This document shows, piece by piece, positions 43,241-52,866 of a DNA stretch of 64,000 bases (position 1 is the stretch's first letter; each line of letters starts with the position of its first letter). This DNA is from an uncultured Spirochaetia bacterium. Its GTDB lineage: Bacteria > Spirochaetota > Spirochaetia > CAKZLE01. The stretch spans positions 372,001-436,000 of the forward strand of contig CAKZLE010000020.1 of assembly GCA_937125225.1 (NCBI GenBank), written 5' to 3'. The translations under genes and the position numbers were made by a program. Under the pieces are notes generated by a model that made no database searches, was not told where the DNA came from, and saw only the letters and a list, made by a program, of their open reading frames with translations.

Positions 43241-44887
43241 ATGAAAACAAAACAGGTATTTGTAACTGGACACAAGAATCCCGATATGGATTCAGTCTGC
43301 TCTGCCTATTGTTATGCTGCACTGAAGAATACTATCGATCCGGCAACCGAATATATCCCTATCCGTTGTGGTCATATGAACAATGCGACAAAAGAGGCTT
43401 TCGAAGAGATAGCTGTCACACCCCCGGGTTTCAGGAAGGACCTGAAACCAAGAGTCTTCGATATCGCGAAATTCCCTGAAGAGCGTCTGCATACTGATGA
43501 TCCAGTCTATGAGGTCGTGAACCTATTGAACCATAAGACCCTCAGTGTCCTTCCGGTTTTCGATAAAAGAGACCAGTATGCCGGATTGATCAGTGTAGAT
43601 GAGATCACTGGCTTGTTCATGAGAGAGAACAGTACAGGTAGACCTATGTACAATTTCCTCATCGATAACTTCGAGAAGGTCGTCAAAGGTATCCTCTATA
43701 AGGCTGGAGAGCAAAGAGAGTTCTCTACCTTCATCATGACCGGTGCAATGCCCTATAACCGATCGCTGAAGCGGATCGATGAATTACAGCCCATTAAACC
43801 TGTTCTCGTTATCGGCATGAGACGCGATCTCATCGATCATGCGGTGAAACAGCAGTTTCCTGCGATCATTCTTACCGGGTATAGCAGGGGAGAGCTCATC
43901 GATTATGACTTCTCTGAATATGAGGGCAGTGTCTATATCTCCTATCTCGATACTGCAGAGACTATCCGGTTGCTCCGATTGAGTCTTCCGGTGAAGAATC
44001 TCCTCATCGATGATATACCTAGACCTCAGGCCAATGATCTCTTCGATGATACACTCGAGACGCTCATTGGATCCGGCTTCAGAGGACTGCCGGTATTTTC
44101 CGGGACTCAGTTCATCGGTACGGTCACCCGAAGATGCTTCATCAAACGTCCAAGACGCAATGTGATCCTCATGGATCACAATGAGATCTCTCAGAGTGTC
44201 TCAGGTATAGAGGATGCCGATATCGTAGAGATCATCGACCATCATCGATTCGGTGCGGAGAAGACCCGATACCCGATATATATCGCTGCATCACCGGTTG
44301 GAAGTACCTGTACCCTCGTCTATCAACATTATCAGAAATTCGGTATCCCGGTGAACCGAGAGATCGCTCATCTGTTACTCTCAGGAATCCTGTCTGATAC
44401 AGTCATCCTGAAGTCTCCGACCTCCACGCAGGAGGATCGAATCGTAGTCGACGATCTCTGCAAGATCCTCGAGACCAGTTACCAAGAGTTCGGTGAACGT
44501 CTCTTCAGCAAGACCACTGTCATTACTGAAGCTGACCCGATCAAGATCGTCAATGGTGATTTCAAGATGTATGAAGAGTTTGGCTGTAAGGTCGGTATTG
44601 GACAGGTCGAAGTGACAACTCTAGAGAATGTTGACGAAGTCAAAGAGAGATTCATCAGTACTTTAGAGAAGGAAAAGAGTTCTCATGGTCTCGATTGGGC
44701 TCTCCTTCTGATCACCAATGTGTTGAAGGAGAATAGCGTGTTGCTCCTCACTGATTTTCCTAAGGCCGAACAGAATCTGGTCTATAAGAAGGAGTCGACA
44801 GGAAAGTATCTCCTGCCGGATATCCTCTCTCGAAAGAAACAGCTGTTACCAGAGATCCTGAGAGTTCTCGAAGAGATCTCTAACTGA
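43241..44887 (+). CDS. Family II inorganic pyrophosphatase with CBS and DRTGG insert
   Basis: A 548-residue manganese-dependent pyrophosphatase. The N-terminal DHH metal motif (TGHKNPDMDSVCSAY) and the later IDHHR of the first domain are split by an insert of about 250 residues holding two CBS motifs (LSVLPVFDKRDQYAGLISV, GFRGLPVFSGTQFIGTVT) around a DRTGG domain; the DHHA2 domain is at the C-terminus. In the family, adenine nucleotides and Ap4A bind the CBS/DRTGG insert and regulate activity. GGAG lies six bases before the ATG at 43241. It is a single gene, overlapping the convergent ABC gene by eight bases. Confidence 0.9.
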   Translation: MKTKQVFVTGHKNPDMDSVCSAYCYAALKNTIDPATEYIPIRCGHMNNATKEAFEEIAVTPPGFRKDLKPRVFDIAKFPEERLHTDDPVYEVVNLLNHKTLSVLPVFDKRDQYAGLISVDEITGLFMRENSTGRPMYNFLIDNFEKVVKGILYKAGEQREFSTFIMTGAMPYNRSLKRIDELQPIKPVLVIGMRRDLIDHAVKQQFPAIILTGYSRGELIDYDFSEYEGSVYISYLDTAETIRLLRLSLPVKNLLIDDIPRPQANDLFDDTLETLIGSGFRGLPVFSGTQFIGTVTRRCFIKRPRRNVILMDHNEISQSVSGIEDADIVEIIDHHRFGAEKTRYPIYIAASPVGSTCTLVYQHYQKFGIPVNREIAHLLLSGILSDTVILKSPTSTQEDRIVVDDLCKILETSYQEFGERLFSKTTVITEADPIKIVNGDFKMYEEFGCKVGIGQVEVTTLENVDEVKERFISTLEKEKSSHGLDWALLLITNVLKENSVLLLTDFPKAEQNLVYKKESTGKYLLPDILSRKKQLLPEILRVLEEISN

Positions 44888-46727
44888 TCATTCCCTCTAA
44901 CACATCATTCTGCTCGAACTGTAGGGTATAGAGTTTTGAATAAAACCCCTCAGCGGCCATTAATTCTGTATGGGTGCCCTGTTCGATGACTGTGTGATTA
45001 TGGATGACTAGCAGATTATCGGCATTCTTGATAGTCGAGAGTCTATGAGCGATGATGAAGCTCGTCTTGCCCTTCATGAGGTTCATCATAGCTTGCTGGA
45101 TATGGGATTCTGTCAAGCTGTCGATACTCGAGGTTGCCTCATCTAGGATCAGTATTTTCGGATCAGCCAAAATAGTTCTAGCTATTGCGAGAAGTTGACG
45201 TTCTCCTTGTGATATATTCATACCCCTTTCAGTGAGAGGGGTCTCATATCCTTCAGGCATGCACGATATAAAATGATGTGCATTTGCCAGTTTCGCAGCC
45301 TCTATCATCTCTTCCTCTGATGCACCAAGTCTCCCATACATCAGATTCTCTCTGATCGTACCGGCAAAGAAGAAGGGTTCCTGTAATACGACTCCCATCA
45401 TCGATCTGAGGGAGGAGAGGGAGTACTCTTTGATATTCTTCCCATCGATAAGGATCTCTCCGGATTCTATATCATAGAAGCGGTTCAGGAGGTTGATTAT
45501 GGTGGTCTTTCCGGCACCTGTAGGACCGACAATCGCGGTAGTCATTCCCGATTTCGCCTCCAGTGATATATGCTCGAGTACCGGCTTGTCTCTAACATAG
45601 GAGAAGCTCACATCTCTAAACTCGACGGTACCCTTGGGGTCAGTCGGGATAAAGGGCTCTGCAGGTTCTTTGATCATCTCCTCGGAGTCGATGATCTGAA
45701 AGAATCTCTCTGCACCGGCTAATGCTGATTGGTACATATTATAGATATTCGCTACCTGTCTGATCGGTTCGAAGAACTGACGTGCATACATGATGAAAGC
45801 TGAGATAAGACCGATGGAATAGATACTGGGATTCTTGATTACGAGTATCCCACCAAGACCGATGACGATCGCTAAGGAGAGTCCGTTCATGAAGGTCATC
45901 ATAGGCATCATCTTGAAAGATTCCGAGAAGAAGGCGATTGCTGCCTCTCGAGTCTCTTCATTAGTCTTGTCAAAACTCTTGTATGATTCCTCTTCTCTAT
46001 TGAAAGTCTGGATGACCTTCATCCCCTCTACAGACTCCTCAATAGCTGTATTGAGTCTTCCTACCTGTTTCTGATTTGCTTGGGCTTTTATTCGTACTCG
46101 TTTTCCGAGCGATACTACGAAGACCAATACGATGGGAATCACTGCTAAGACTGCGAAGGATAGTGAGATATTGAGGGCGAACATGGCGATGAGAGTCCCT
46201 ATGAGTGATAACATACCAGAGATAACCTGAGAGAAACCATTGGAGAAGGCATTATAGATCGTCTCGATATCATTGGTCATTCTCGAGATGATATCTCCGA
46301 CTCCTGCTGAGTCATAATAGGAAAGGGAGAGTCTCTGGAGTTTTGCAAATCCATCCTCTCTCATATGATAGATCAGTTTATTCGAAGCATAGGCGACAAG
46401 GATGGAACTGATTGCATTCGCTGCAAACATCCCAAGATAGATCCCGAGTAGGATTCCGAGTTCCCGTGTGAAGGCTGGAAGGTCCAGGTTCCTCTCAAGA
46501 TGCTCTGTTATCGCATTACCCATGACAGTCGGAGCCGCTACTCTGAGAAGTACCCCTACGATGATGAAGATGATCGCTAATGTGAGGATAGGGGTATAGC
46601 CCTTGATGTAGATCCAAAGACGCCTTCCAGCAGCCCTCGAATTCTTCGGCTTCTCGAAGTTCCCTCCGTGTCCATGACCTCCACCGGGTCTTAGTTTTTT
46701 CTTGTCTGCTACTCTGTCCTGTGCCAT
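44880..46727 (-). CDS. ABC exporter half-transporter B
   Basis: A 615-residue fused membrane-ATPase protein of the ABCB/MsbA type. A charged, Gly/His-rich N-terminus (RPGGGHGHGGNFEKPKN) precedes six helices and the ATPase domain: Walker A GPTGAGKTT, Q-loop VLQEPF, signature NISQGERQLLAIA (S in place of LSGGQ), Walker B ILILDEATSSID and H-loop AHRLS. It follows the other half by a few bases, so the two probably form a heterodimer. The degenerate signature here (ISQGE) and a normal one in the partner match heterodimeric exporters with one consensus and one weak ATP site. Substrate unknown. Confidence 0.9.
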   Translation of the reverse strand: MAQDRVADKKKLRPGGGHGHGGNFEKPKNSRAAGRRLWIYIKGYTPILTLAIIFIIVGVLLRVAAPTVMGNAITEHLERNLDLPAFTRELGILLGIYLGMFAANAISSILVAYASNKLIYHMREDGFAKLQRLSLSYYDSAGVGDIISRMTNDIETIYNAFSNGFSQVISGMLSLIGTLIAMFALNISLSFAVLAVIPIVLVFVVSLGKRVRIKAQANQKQVGRLNTAIEESVEGMKVIQTFNREEESYKSFDKTNEETREAAIAFFSESFKMMPMMTFMNGLSLAIVIGLGGILVIKNPSIYSIGLISAFIMYARQFFEPIRQVANIYNMYQSALAGAERFFQIIDSEEMIKEPAEPFIPTDPKGTVEFRDVSFSYVRDKPVLEHISLEAKSGMTTAIVGPTGAGKTTIINLLNRFYDIESGEILIDGKNIKEYSLSSLRSMMGVVLQEPFFFAGTIRENLMYGRLGASEEEMIEAAKLANAHHFISCMPEGYETPLTERGMNISQGERQLLAIARTILADPKILILDEATSSIDSLTESHIQQAMMNLMKGKTSFIIAHRLSTIKNADNLLVIHNHTVIEQGTHTELMAAEGFYSKLYTLQFEQNDVLEGMIS

Positions 46728-46739
46728 ATGGTTCAATCC

Positions 46740-48473
46740 TTATTTTGCTGCTGGGTTCTGAGTCTCGAAGATATCCTGATAGATCTTGCAGGATCTCAAG
46801 AGCTCTGCATGAGTACCGGTAGATACGATCTCTCCCTGATCGAGGATGAGTATCCTGTCTGCTCGCTTGATCGTGTTAATCTTCTGACTGATGATGATAG
46901 TAGTCCTCTTTCGACTCTCTTTGTAGAGATTACTCACGATATCACTCTCAGTCGCCGTATCGAGTGCTGAGGTGACATCATCAAGAATCAGGATGTCTGG
47001 ATCACTCAAGACGGCTCGAGCGATAGCTAGACGCTGTCGTTGGCCCCCTGAGAGACCCTGTCCACGTTCTCCTATCTTATGGTCATAACCATCTTCAAGT
47101 TCATCGATGAACTCGCTAGCACAGGCGATCTGTGCTGCCTGTCTAATCTGTTCATCTGTCGCATCAGGGTTCCCGAAACGAATATTGTAGGCGAGGGTTC
47201 CTGAGAATAGTTGAGTATCCTGGAGTGCTACAGTGATCCTTCCCCTCAAGGTATCTAGTGAGAGGTCCCTCACATCGTGTCCATCGATCTTCACGGTTCC
47301 TGAAGCTGTATCATAGAAACGTGGGATCAGGTGAACCATCGAAGATTTACCCGAACCTGTTGTTCCTATGATCCCGAGTCTCTCTCCGGGATCGATCGAG
47401 AGGGTGAGGTCCTTGAGAACAGGTTCTCCCTCACCGTATCTATGAGATACATGATCGAACTCGATTGAACCCTCTAAAGAGTCTAGAATCAAAGGGTTCT
47501 CAGGATCCTTGATGGCAGGCTCAGTGAGGAGTATCTCATTGATCCTCTTTACTGAGGCCATCGCCATGGCGAGGAAACTCAGAATCATTCCGAGCATGAT
47601 CAAGGGGAAGAAAGCTGTCATCGTATAATTAGAGAAAGCTACGAGAGAACCTAGTGACATCTGTATGGTGGGATCTGCAACCTGTGATCCACCACTGTAG
47701 AGGACCACGACCACTGCAAGGTTCCCAAGCATCATAAGAAGGGGCATCATGACCCCTACGAGCATCGATACTTTCTTGGAAATCTTATAGTAATCACTGT
47801 TCTTGGACTCGAATTTACGTTGTTCCTCTTGTTGTCTTGAGAAGGCACGAACGAGTTTCGCTCCTACAAGATTCTCCTGAAGGGTATTGTTCACTTGATC
47901 GAGGGCCTGCCTGACTTTCATGAAGATCGGTCGTATGAATTTGGCGATGATGAAGAATAATACGACGATCGAGGGCATGATGATTGCCATGATCCATGCC
48001 ATGGAGGTGTTGATCATGAACATTGAGGCCAATGAGCCTGCAAGCATGAGGACTGATTGTATTAGCATGAAGAAGCCCATACGTATGAACATCCTTACGG
48101 TATTCACATCGGAGTTCGTACGTACGATGAGCTCTCCGGTCCTCCATTTGTCAAAATCCTTGAAAGAGAAGGTACTTATCCTTTTGAATAACGCATTCCT
48201 GAGATCATAACTCATATACTGGGAGGCCTGGATGAGAAGTACCCCACTCGAATAGTTGACAACGAGACTGAGTATAGCAGAGATTATGATCGCAAATGCA
48301 TAGCCTATGATATGTGAGATGTTCCCCGAGGGAATGCCAAAGTCGATCGCCCATTGGGTGATCCTTGGTTGAAGGAGTATCATCAACGATGATGCGATGA
48401 GTAATAGAAATGATCCGAACATCTTTCCCCTGTAAGGTTTCAAGAAGCCGAAGACTGAAGAAAAGGAATTCAT
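46740..48473 (-). CDS. ABC exporter half-transporter A
   Basis: A 577-residue half-exporter with six helices and an ATPase domain: Walker A GTTGSGKSS, Q-loop ALQDTQ, signature LSGGQRQR, Walker B ILILDDVTSALD and SQKINTIK where the H-loop histidine is expected. Aspartate instead of glutamate after Walker B and Gln instead of His in the switch mark its site as the degenerate one of a heterodimer, with the catalytic residues complete in the partner (DEAT, AHRLS). AGGAG lies before the ATG. It is first in a two-gene operon, divergent from a PAS kinase gene. Confidence 0.9.
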   Translation of the reverse strand: MNSFSSVFGFLKPYRGKMFGSFLLLIASSLMILLQPRITQWAIDFGIPSGNISHIIGYAFAIIISAILSLVVNYSSGVLLIQASQYMSYDLRNALFKRISTFSFKDFDKWRTGELIVRTNSDVNTVRMFIRMGFFMLIQSVLMLAGSLASMFMINTSMAWIMAIIMPSIVVLFFIIAKFIRPIFMKVRQALDQVNNTLQENLVGAKLVRAFSRQQEEQRKFESKNSDYYKISKKVSMLVGVMMPLLMMLGNLAVVVVLYSGGSQVADPTIQMSLGSLVAFSNYTMTAFFPLIMLGMILSFLAMAMASVKRINEILLTEPAIKDPENPLILDSLEGSIEFDHVSHRYGEGEPVLKDLTLSIDPGERLGIIGTTGSGKSSMVHLIPRFYDTASGTVKIDGHDVRDLSLDTLRGRITVALQDTQLFSGTLAYNIRFGNPDATDEQIRQAAQIACASEFIDELEDGYDHKIGERGQGLSGGQRQRLAIARAVLSDPDILILDDVTSALDTATESDIVSNLYKESRKRTTIIISQKINTIKRADRILILDQGEIVSTGTHAELLRSCKIYQDIFETQNPAAK

Positions 48474-48557
48474 GAGGTTCTCCTGAGGCACGATTTACCT
48501 ATATATGAACATACTAAATGAGCAGGCTCATAATCAAGTGAAAAGGGTTAGATCGTT

Positions 48558-48573
48558 GTAGATACGAATCTAC
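48558..48573. promoter_or_regulatory. 16-bp palindrome in the divergent ABC/kinase control region
   Basis: GTAGATACGAATCTAC: six-base arms GTAGAT/ATCTAC around ACGA. Placed between the start codons of the ABC operon and the PAS kinase, it may be an operator. Confidence 0.4.
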
Positions 48574-48617
48574 TTTCCTATTTGAGACCCTCTGTGGTAG
48601 AATGGTGAAATAGGAAA
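48574..48617 (+). repeat. 10-bp inverted repeat covering the kinase ribosome binding site
   Basis: TTTCCTATTT (48574-48583) and AAATAGGAAA (48608-48617) are perfectly complementary. The right arm contains the AGGA eight bases before the kinase ATG; an extended -10 TGGTAGAAT lies between the arms at about 48595-48603. Confidence 0.45.
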
Positions 48618-48623
48618 TAACAT

Positions 48624-50939
48624 ATGATTGAACAGGCTATACAACGTTTAAAAGAGCATTTTGCATACATAGAAAGACTATTCTCTGTTTCAATATCTCT
48701 TTTAACAGATACTAAAACTCTGTATGGGACACTTTCAAAGGAGTCTTATGAGCATTTGTATAGCATAGCTGGGGATGCTGAGACACTTCCGGGGCACAAG
48801 GGGACGAGGGTCCTGTATGGGACTGAGCATTATAAGACGGTGCTTTTCTCGGAGATGAAGGTCCTCTCGGATGATATTCTACTCATTATCTCATCTATAG
48901 AGGAGGGTGTTCCCTCTCAAGATGGGACCTATCCTTCTGTGAAGGTCATAGTCGAACTTTTAGAACTGTTGCTGATAAGATTCTCCTCAGAGTTCGGTAA
49001 TCCGAGTGAAGGGGCTATCACTGAGATCGATGGCTTTCAGCAACATGACCTTCTTATGCAACTCTGGAAAGCCGGCAGGTGGGAATACAATATCCTGACC
49101 GAAGAGAACTGGGTCGATGATAATTGGAAATCAGTCTTCGGGGTACCCGACCATGTCGATCTGAGTGACTTCCATACCTACTTTGAGACCTACGTACATC
49201 CTGAAGACAGTAAGAAACTCTATGCGGTCATGGATGAGTTCATCAATGGAGATTTACCGGTCTATCATACCATCTTCAGATTCAATAGTGAGATCAAAGG
49301 AATGATCTGGTTAGAGGGAATCGCATTGATCACCGGTTGGGATGGTGCTGGTCGACCTGTCAAGGTCGTTGGCCTCAATCGTGATATCACAGAGTCTTAT
49401 CTGAAGAAGATCGAATTGGAGAACACCAATAAGCTTTTGGGCTCTCTTCTCGAGCAACTCCCTTCAGGGGTATTCTGGAAGGATACCGATTCAGTATATC
49501 TCGGTGCCAATGATATCTTCGCCCATGATGCGGGGGTAGACTCCTATAAGGATGTGATAGGGAAACGTGACAAGGATCTTCCCTTCGTCTCTAAGGAGTA
49601 TGATTATTACCGGGAACAGGATCAGAAGGTCATGGAGGCAAGAGTACCGGTGATGTATGAGGTCAATACGCTCAATGATCAACATGGTCAGAAGGGTTGG
49701 TCCTATACGAGTAAAGTTCCCCTGATCGATTCTGAGGATAACGTGTTTGGGCTTCTCGGGGTCTATACAGATATCACAAAGATAAAGAGGACTGAACAGC
49801 AACTCAAAGAGCGAGATCGTAAGATCCAGGCGATCATAGACTCTTCGAGTGATGTCATTTGGACGGTAGATCCTGCTTATAAGACAGAGATCATCTCTCC
49901 CTCTGCTGAACACCTTCTCGGGTATTCGAAAAAGGAGTTGAAATCACTATCTATAGCACAGCTACTCACTGAGGACTCCTTCTTCATCATTGAAGAGAGT
50001 ATACGGTCGATCAATCAGGAGCTCAGGCGACTTTCTGATGACTCAGATTCTCAAAGGCAGGTGCGGAGACAGAAAGAGGTGACTGTCATCAAACAGGATG
50101 GCTCGACTCTCCTGATGGATATTGTCATCTCTCCTCTTGCCGTGGATAATAGCGGACATTTTGGGTTTCTCGCGATCTTGCGTGATATGACTGAACAGAA
50201 ACTCTTCGAAGAACAGATGCGCCATGCTCAGAGGATCGAATCTGTCAGCAGACTAGCAGGTGGGGTAGCACACGACTTCAATAACCTGTTACAGGTAATT
50301 CTTGGATACAGTGAACTTGTCGAAGATACACTGACAAAGAACAGTGATGAGGCTGCAATGCTCCAGTCAGTCATCGATGCCGGTTATAAAGCGAAGAGTC
50401 TCGTTGAGCAGCTTCTCAGGTTCAGTCAGAATACTGAGTTGAAATTACGAGCACTGAACCTTCATGATCATATAAAGTTGCTCCTACCCAAAATATATCC
50501 GGTCTTCGATGCCGATATAAGATTGGTGATGGGAGAACAGAAGAGGCAGCCTAAGATCTTAGCTGATGCACACCAGATCGAACACCTCGTGCTCAATATC
50601 TGTCTTAATGCAAACGATGCAATGCCTGACGGTGGTGATTTCGCGATTGATACTAGTGAGGTGATGCTCAGCGCCTCGAAGAATGTCTATGGCAATAAGA
50701 TGCCACCAGGCCGTTATGTCTGTCTATCCATGAAGGATAGCGGAGTAGGGATGGATCAATCACAGATAGAGAATCTCTTTGATCCCTTTTTCTCTACGAA
50801 ACATCCCTCTTCCGGATCAGGACTCGGTCTCTCGATCATCTATGGGATCATCAATGAACATAATGGCTACATAGATGTCACGAGCTTCAAGAACAGTGGT
50901 ACGCTGATCCAAATCTACTTCCCTGAATATATCCCCTGA
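48624..50939 (+). CDS. Soluble multi-PAS histidine kinase
   Basis: A 771-residue kinase with no membrane helix. An N-terminal region of 130 residues without clear family is followed by three PAS-like domains (about 145-265, 275-390, 395-530), then HisKA with the phospho-acceptor in SRLAGGVAHDFNNLLQVI and a HATPase domain with N-box NICLNANDAMP, DSGVGM and GSGLGLSIIYGI. The AHDFNNLL type is typical of PAS kinases paired with separate or hybrid receivers; none is next to it. Signal unknown. AGGA lies eight bases before the ATG. Confidence 0.9.
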   Translation: MIEQAIQRLKEHFAYIERLFSVSISLLTDTKTLYGTLSKESYEHLYSIAGDAETLPGHKGTRVLYGTEHYKTVLFSEMKVLSDDILLIISSIEEGVPSQDGTYPSVKVIVELLELLLIRFSSEFGNPSEGAITEIDGFQQHDLLMQLWKAGRWEYNILTEENWVDDNWKSVFGVPDHVDLSDFHTYFETYVHPEDSKKLYAVMDEFINGDLPVYHTIFRFNSEIKGMIWLEGIALITGWDGAGRPVKVVGLNRDITESYLKKIELENTNKLLGSLLEQLPSGVFWKDTDSVYLGANDIFAHDAGVDSYKDVIGKRDKDLPFVSKEYDYYREQDQKVMEARVPVMYEVNTLNDQHGQKGWSYTSKVPLIDSEDNVFGLLGVYTDITKIKRTEQQLKERDRKIQAIIDSSSDVIWTVDPAYKTEIISPSAEHLLGYSKKELKSLSIAQLLTEDSFFIIEESIRSINQELRRLSDDSDSQRQVRRQKEVTVIKQDGSTLLMDIVISPLAVDNSGHFGFLAILRDMTEQKLFEEQMRHAQRIESVSRLAGGVAHDFNNLLQVILGYSELVEDTLTKNSDEAAMLQSVIDAGYKAKSLVEQLLRFSQNTELKLRALNLHDHIKLLLPKIYPVFDADIRLVMGEQKRQPKILADAHQIEHLVLNICLNANDAMPDGGDFAIDTSEVMLSASKNVYGNKMPPGRYVCLSMKDSGVGMDQSQIENLFDPFFSTKHPSSGSGLGLSIIYGIINEHNGYIDVTSFKNSGTLIQIYFPEYIP

Positions 50940-51013
50940 GAGGGGTATACCAAGATGTACTTTTAACACGATAAGACGATCTCTTTCTCGATATGATTGG
51001 TATAGAATATTCT

Positions 51014-51032
51014 GAGGGCAGGTCCTGCCCTC
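51014..51032. terminator. Hairpin between convergent kinase and PfkB genes
   Basis: GAGGGCAGG-T-CCTGCCCTC is a strong GC-rich palindrome between convergent genes, without a T-run on either side. Confidence 0.45.
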
Positions 51033-51047
51033 CAGTTTCAAAAACTA

Positions 51048-51935
51048 TCAGTTCTTCAACTCTTCGAGTTTTTCCTGTATTCGTGCAGGATAGTCCGGCA
51101 GAGCTCCCTGAGAGGAAACGACGAAGTCTGCAAGATAGGTTGCGAAGATCACCGCTTTCTCGACATCCCCGGTCTGAAACAGTGCACTCATGAAGCCTGC
51201 AGAGAAGCTGTCCCCGGCACCGACTGTATCAACGACCTTCACATCATTGGGGATGACGTGTCCTTCGATATCATCAGTATAGTAGTAGGCTCCATCCTTA
51301 CCGCAGGTGAGGATGAGCGTTTGTATAGCATATTCCTGGGCGATCCTCATAAAGAAATCATGAGGTTCAAGTTCTACCTCGAAGAGCATCTTCGAGATGA
51401 TAGGTAACTCCTCATCATTGACTTTGATGATCGTCGCATAGGTGAAAGAGTTCTTGAGGATCTCCGTTGAGTAGAACTCCTGTCTCAGATTGACATCGAG
51501 GAAGGCCTCTTTGAATTTGATTCGTGATAACAGGTCAAAGAGGAAATCTCTGTTCGCTTGAGATCTCTGTGCAAGAGAGCCGAAATAGAAGAGATCGAGG
51601 TCAATCTCACTGATAGCCTCTTTCTGTCCTTCTGAGAAGGAGATATGATCCCAAGCACTGAATGCTATATCGTAACTGGGGATCCCATCCTCTAGGGTAA
51701 CCTCAACAGTTCCTGTTGGTTCTTCGACGGTAGAGATGAAATCTGGCCGTATTCCCTGAGAGGTAGCCTCCTTGAATCCCCTTGCACCTAGCTCATCATC
51801 ACCTATCGCAGTGATCAGATAAGACTGGGCACCGAGCTTGGCACAGTGGCCGGCGAAGTTGGTAGGGGCTCCACCGAGATAGTAAACACCTTCAATATGA
51901 TCGAACAGCAGTTCTCCAAAACAAGCAACCTTCAT
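51048..51935 (-). CDS. PfkB-family carbohydrate kinase, fructokinase-like
   Basis: A 295-residue sugar kinase of the ribokinase/PfkB family: N-terminal CFGELLFDHIEG and LGGAPTNFAGHCAKLG, and the C-terminal PfkB signature DTVGAGDSFSAGF with the catalytic aspartate. The GGAPTNFA and closeness to bacterial fructokinases suggest fructose, but other hexoses are possible. GAGGTGA lies six bases before the ATG; a GTG three codons upstream is less likely. It stands alone, divergent from the spherulin-like gene. Confidence 0.88.
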   Translation of the reverse strand: MKVACFGELLFDHIEGVYYLGGAPTNFAGHCAKLGAQSYLITAIGDDELGARGFKEATSQGIRPDFISTVEEPTGTVEVTLEDGIPSYDIAFSAWDHISFSEGQKEAISEIDLDLFYFGSLAQRSQANRDFLFDLLSRIKFKEAFLDVNLRQEFYSTEILKNSFTYATIIKVNDEELPIISKMLFEVELEPHDFFMRIAQEYAIQTLILTCGKDGAYYYTDDIEGHVIPNDVKVVDTVGAGDSFSAGFMSALFQTGDVEKAVIFATYLADFVVSSQGALPDYPARIQEKLEELKN

Positions 51936-52038
51936 AGATCTCACCTCATGATTAATATTGGTGTAAGGTTACAATGTAATAATAGGGAAATTCAAGGGTG
52001 TATCATGAGGCTTTTCTCTACTATTAGTACTGAACTCA

Positions 52039-52047
52039 TGTTACACT
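52039..52047 (+). promoter_or_regulatory. Extended -10 promoter of the spherulin-4-like gene
   Basis: TGTTACACT, an extended -10 box (TG-N-TACACT), ends six bases before the ATG at 52054; no convincing -35 and no ribosome binding site. Confidence 0.35.
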
Positions 52048-52053
52048 CTAGTA

Positions 52054-52773
52054 ATGGGATTATTGATACCATTCTATATAGATCCAGGATTCACACCACA
52101 CAAGAAAACTGCTAGTGATTGGGAGTACCTCATATATCTGAAATCTCTCCATGCTGATGTACCGGTGATTGCGATCATCAATCCCTATAATGGGCCCGGG
52201 GAAGAGATACAGGAGTCCTATACGAAAGGTATCAAAGATCTTCAGGCTGCCGGGATACAGGTAGTCGGGTATCTTCCTTTGGGGTATTTTCAGTCATCTA
52301 TGAAGATCGTAGAGAGGATGTACCAGCACTGGAACGAATGGTATCCTGCGCTTGATGGAATGTTCTGTGATGAGTTTCCCGACAGCTATGATACCAAGAC
52401 AGAGAGAGCACTTACTAGATTGATACCCACTGCATACGAGGATAAGATCCTGATCATAAATCCTGGAGTCTGCATGAAGGTCTCATCAGATGTGGAGAAT
52501 ATGCCCTTTACGATCGTAGTAAGTTGGGAGAATAGAGATTATCCAGCGATGGTGGAGACCGTAAAACAGATAGACTACTGTTCGAAGTTCTCTGAACACC
52601 CCGATATGGGATGTCTCGTATTGGAACAGCGGCTAAAGGATCGGTATCTCAAGAGATGTATCCTTCCCTTCTATGATTGGGTGTTCGTGACTCCCTATCC
52701 TGTCGAAGCTAACCCCTGGGGCAAGATGGACAGGCGAATGGTAAAGAGGCTCTTTAAACTCAGCGATAGATGA
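52054..52773 (+). CDS. Spherulation-specific family 4 (spherulin-4) protein
   Basis: A 239-residue TIM-barrel-like protein of the spherulin-4 family: LIPFYIDPGF, VIAIINPYNGPG, GYLPLGYF, GMFCDEF and INPGVCM are conserved strand ends. The family includes glycoside hydrolases that cut galactosaminogalactan (Sph3, GH135). The acidic residues of DEFPDS are candidate catalytic groups. No signal peptide is visible, so either it acts in the cytoplasm or uses another export route; that is unusual for a matrix hydrolase. The start has no ribosome binding site and lies six bases after a -10-like box, as for other probable leaderless genes in this window. Confidence 0.75.
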   Translation: MGLLIPFYIDPGFTPHKKTASDWEYLIYLKSLHADVPVIAIINPYNGPGEEIQESYTKGIKDLQAAGIQVVGYLPLGYFQSSMKIVERMYQHWNEWYPALDGMFCDEFPDSYDTKTERALTRLIPTAYEDKILIINPGVCMKVSSDVENMPFTIVVSWENRDYPAMVETVKQIDYCSKFSEHPDMGCLVLEQRLKDRYLKRCILPFYDWVFVTPYPVEANPWGKMDRRMVKRLFKLSDR

Positions 52774-52866
52774 TCTTTTTACTCCAAAATAGACTACTAT
52801 AAATCCTTTACCAATCGACTTTTATCCTAACATTCATAACTTCTCATTATTATTAATAACAAAGTG

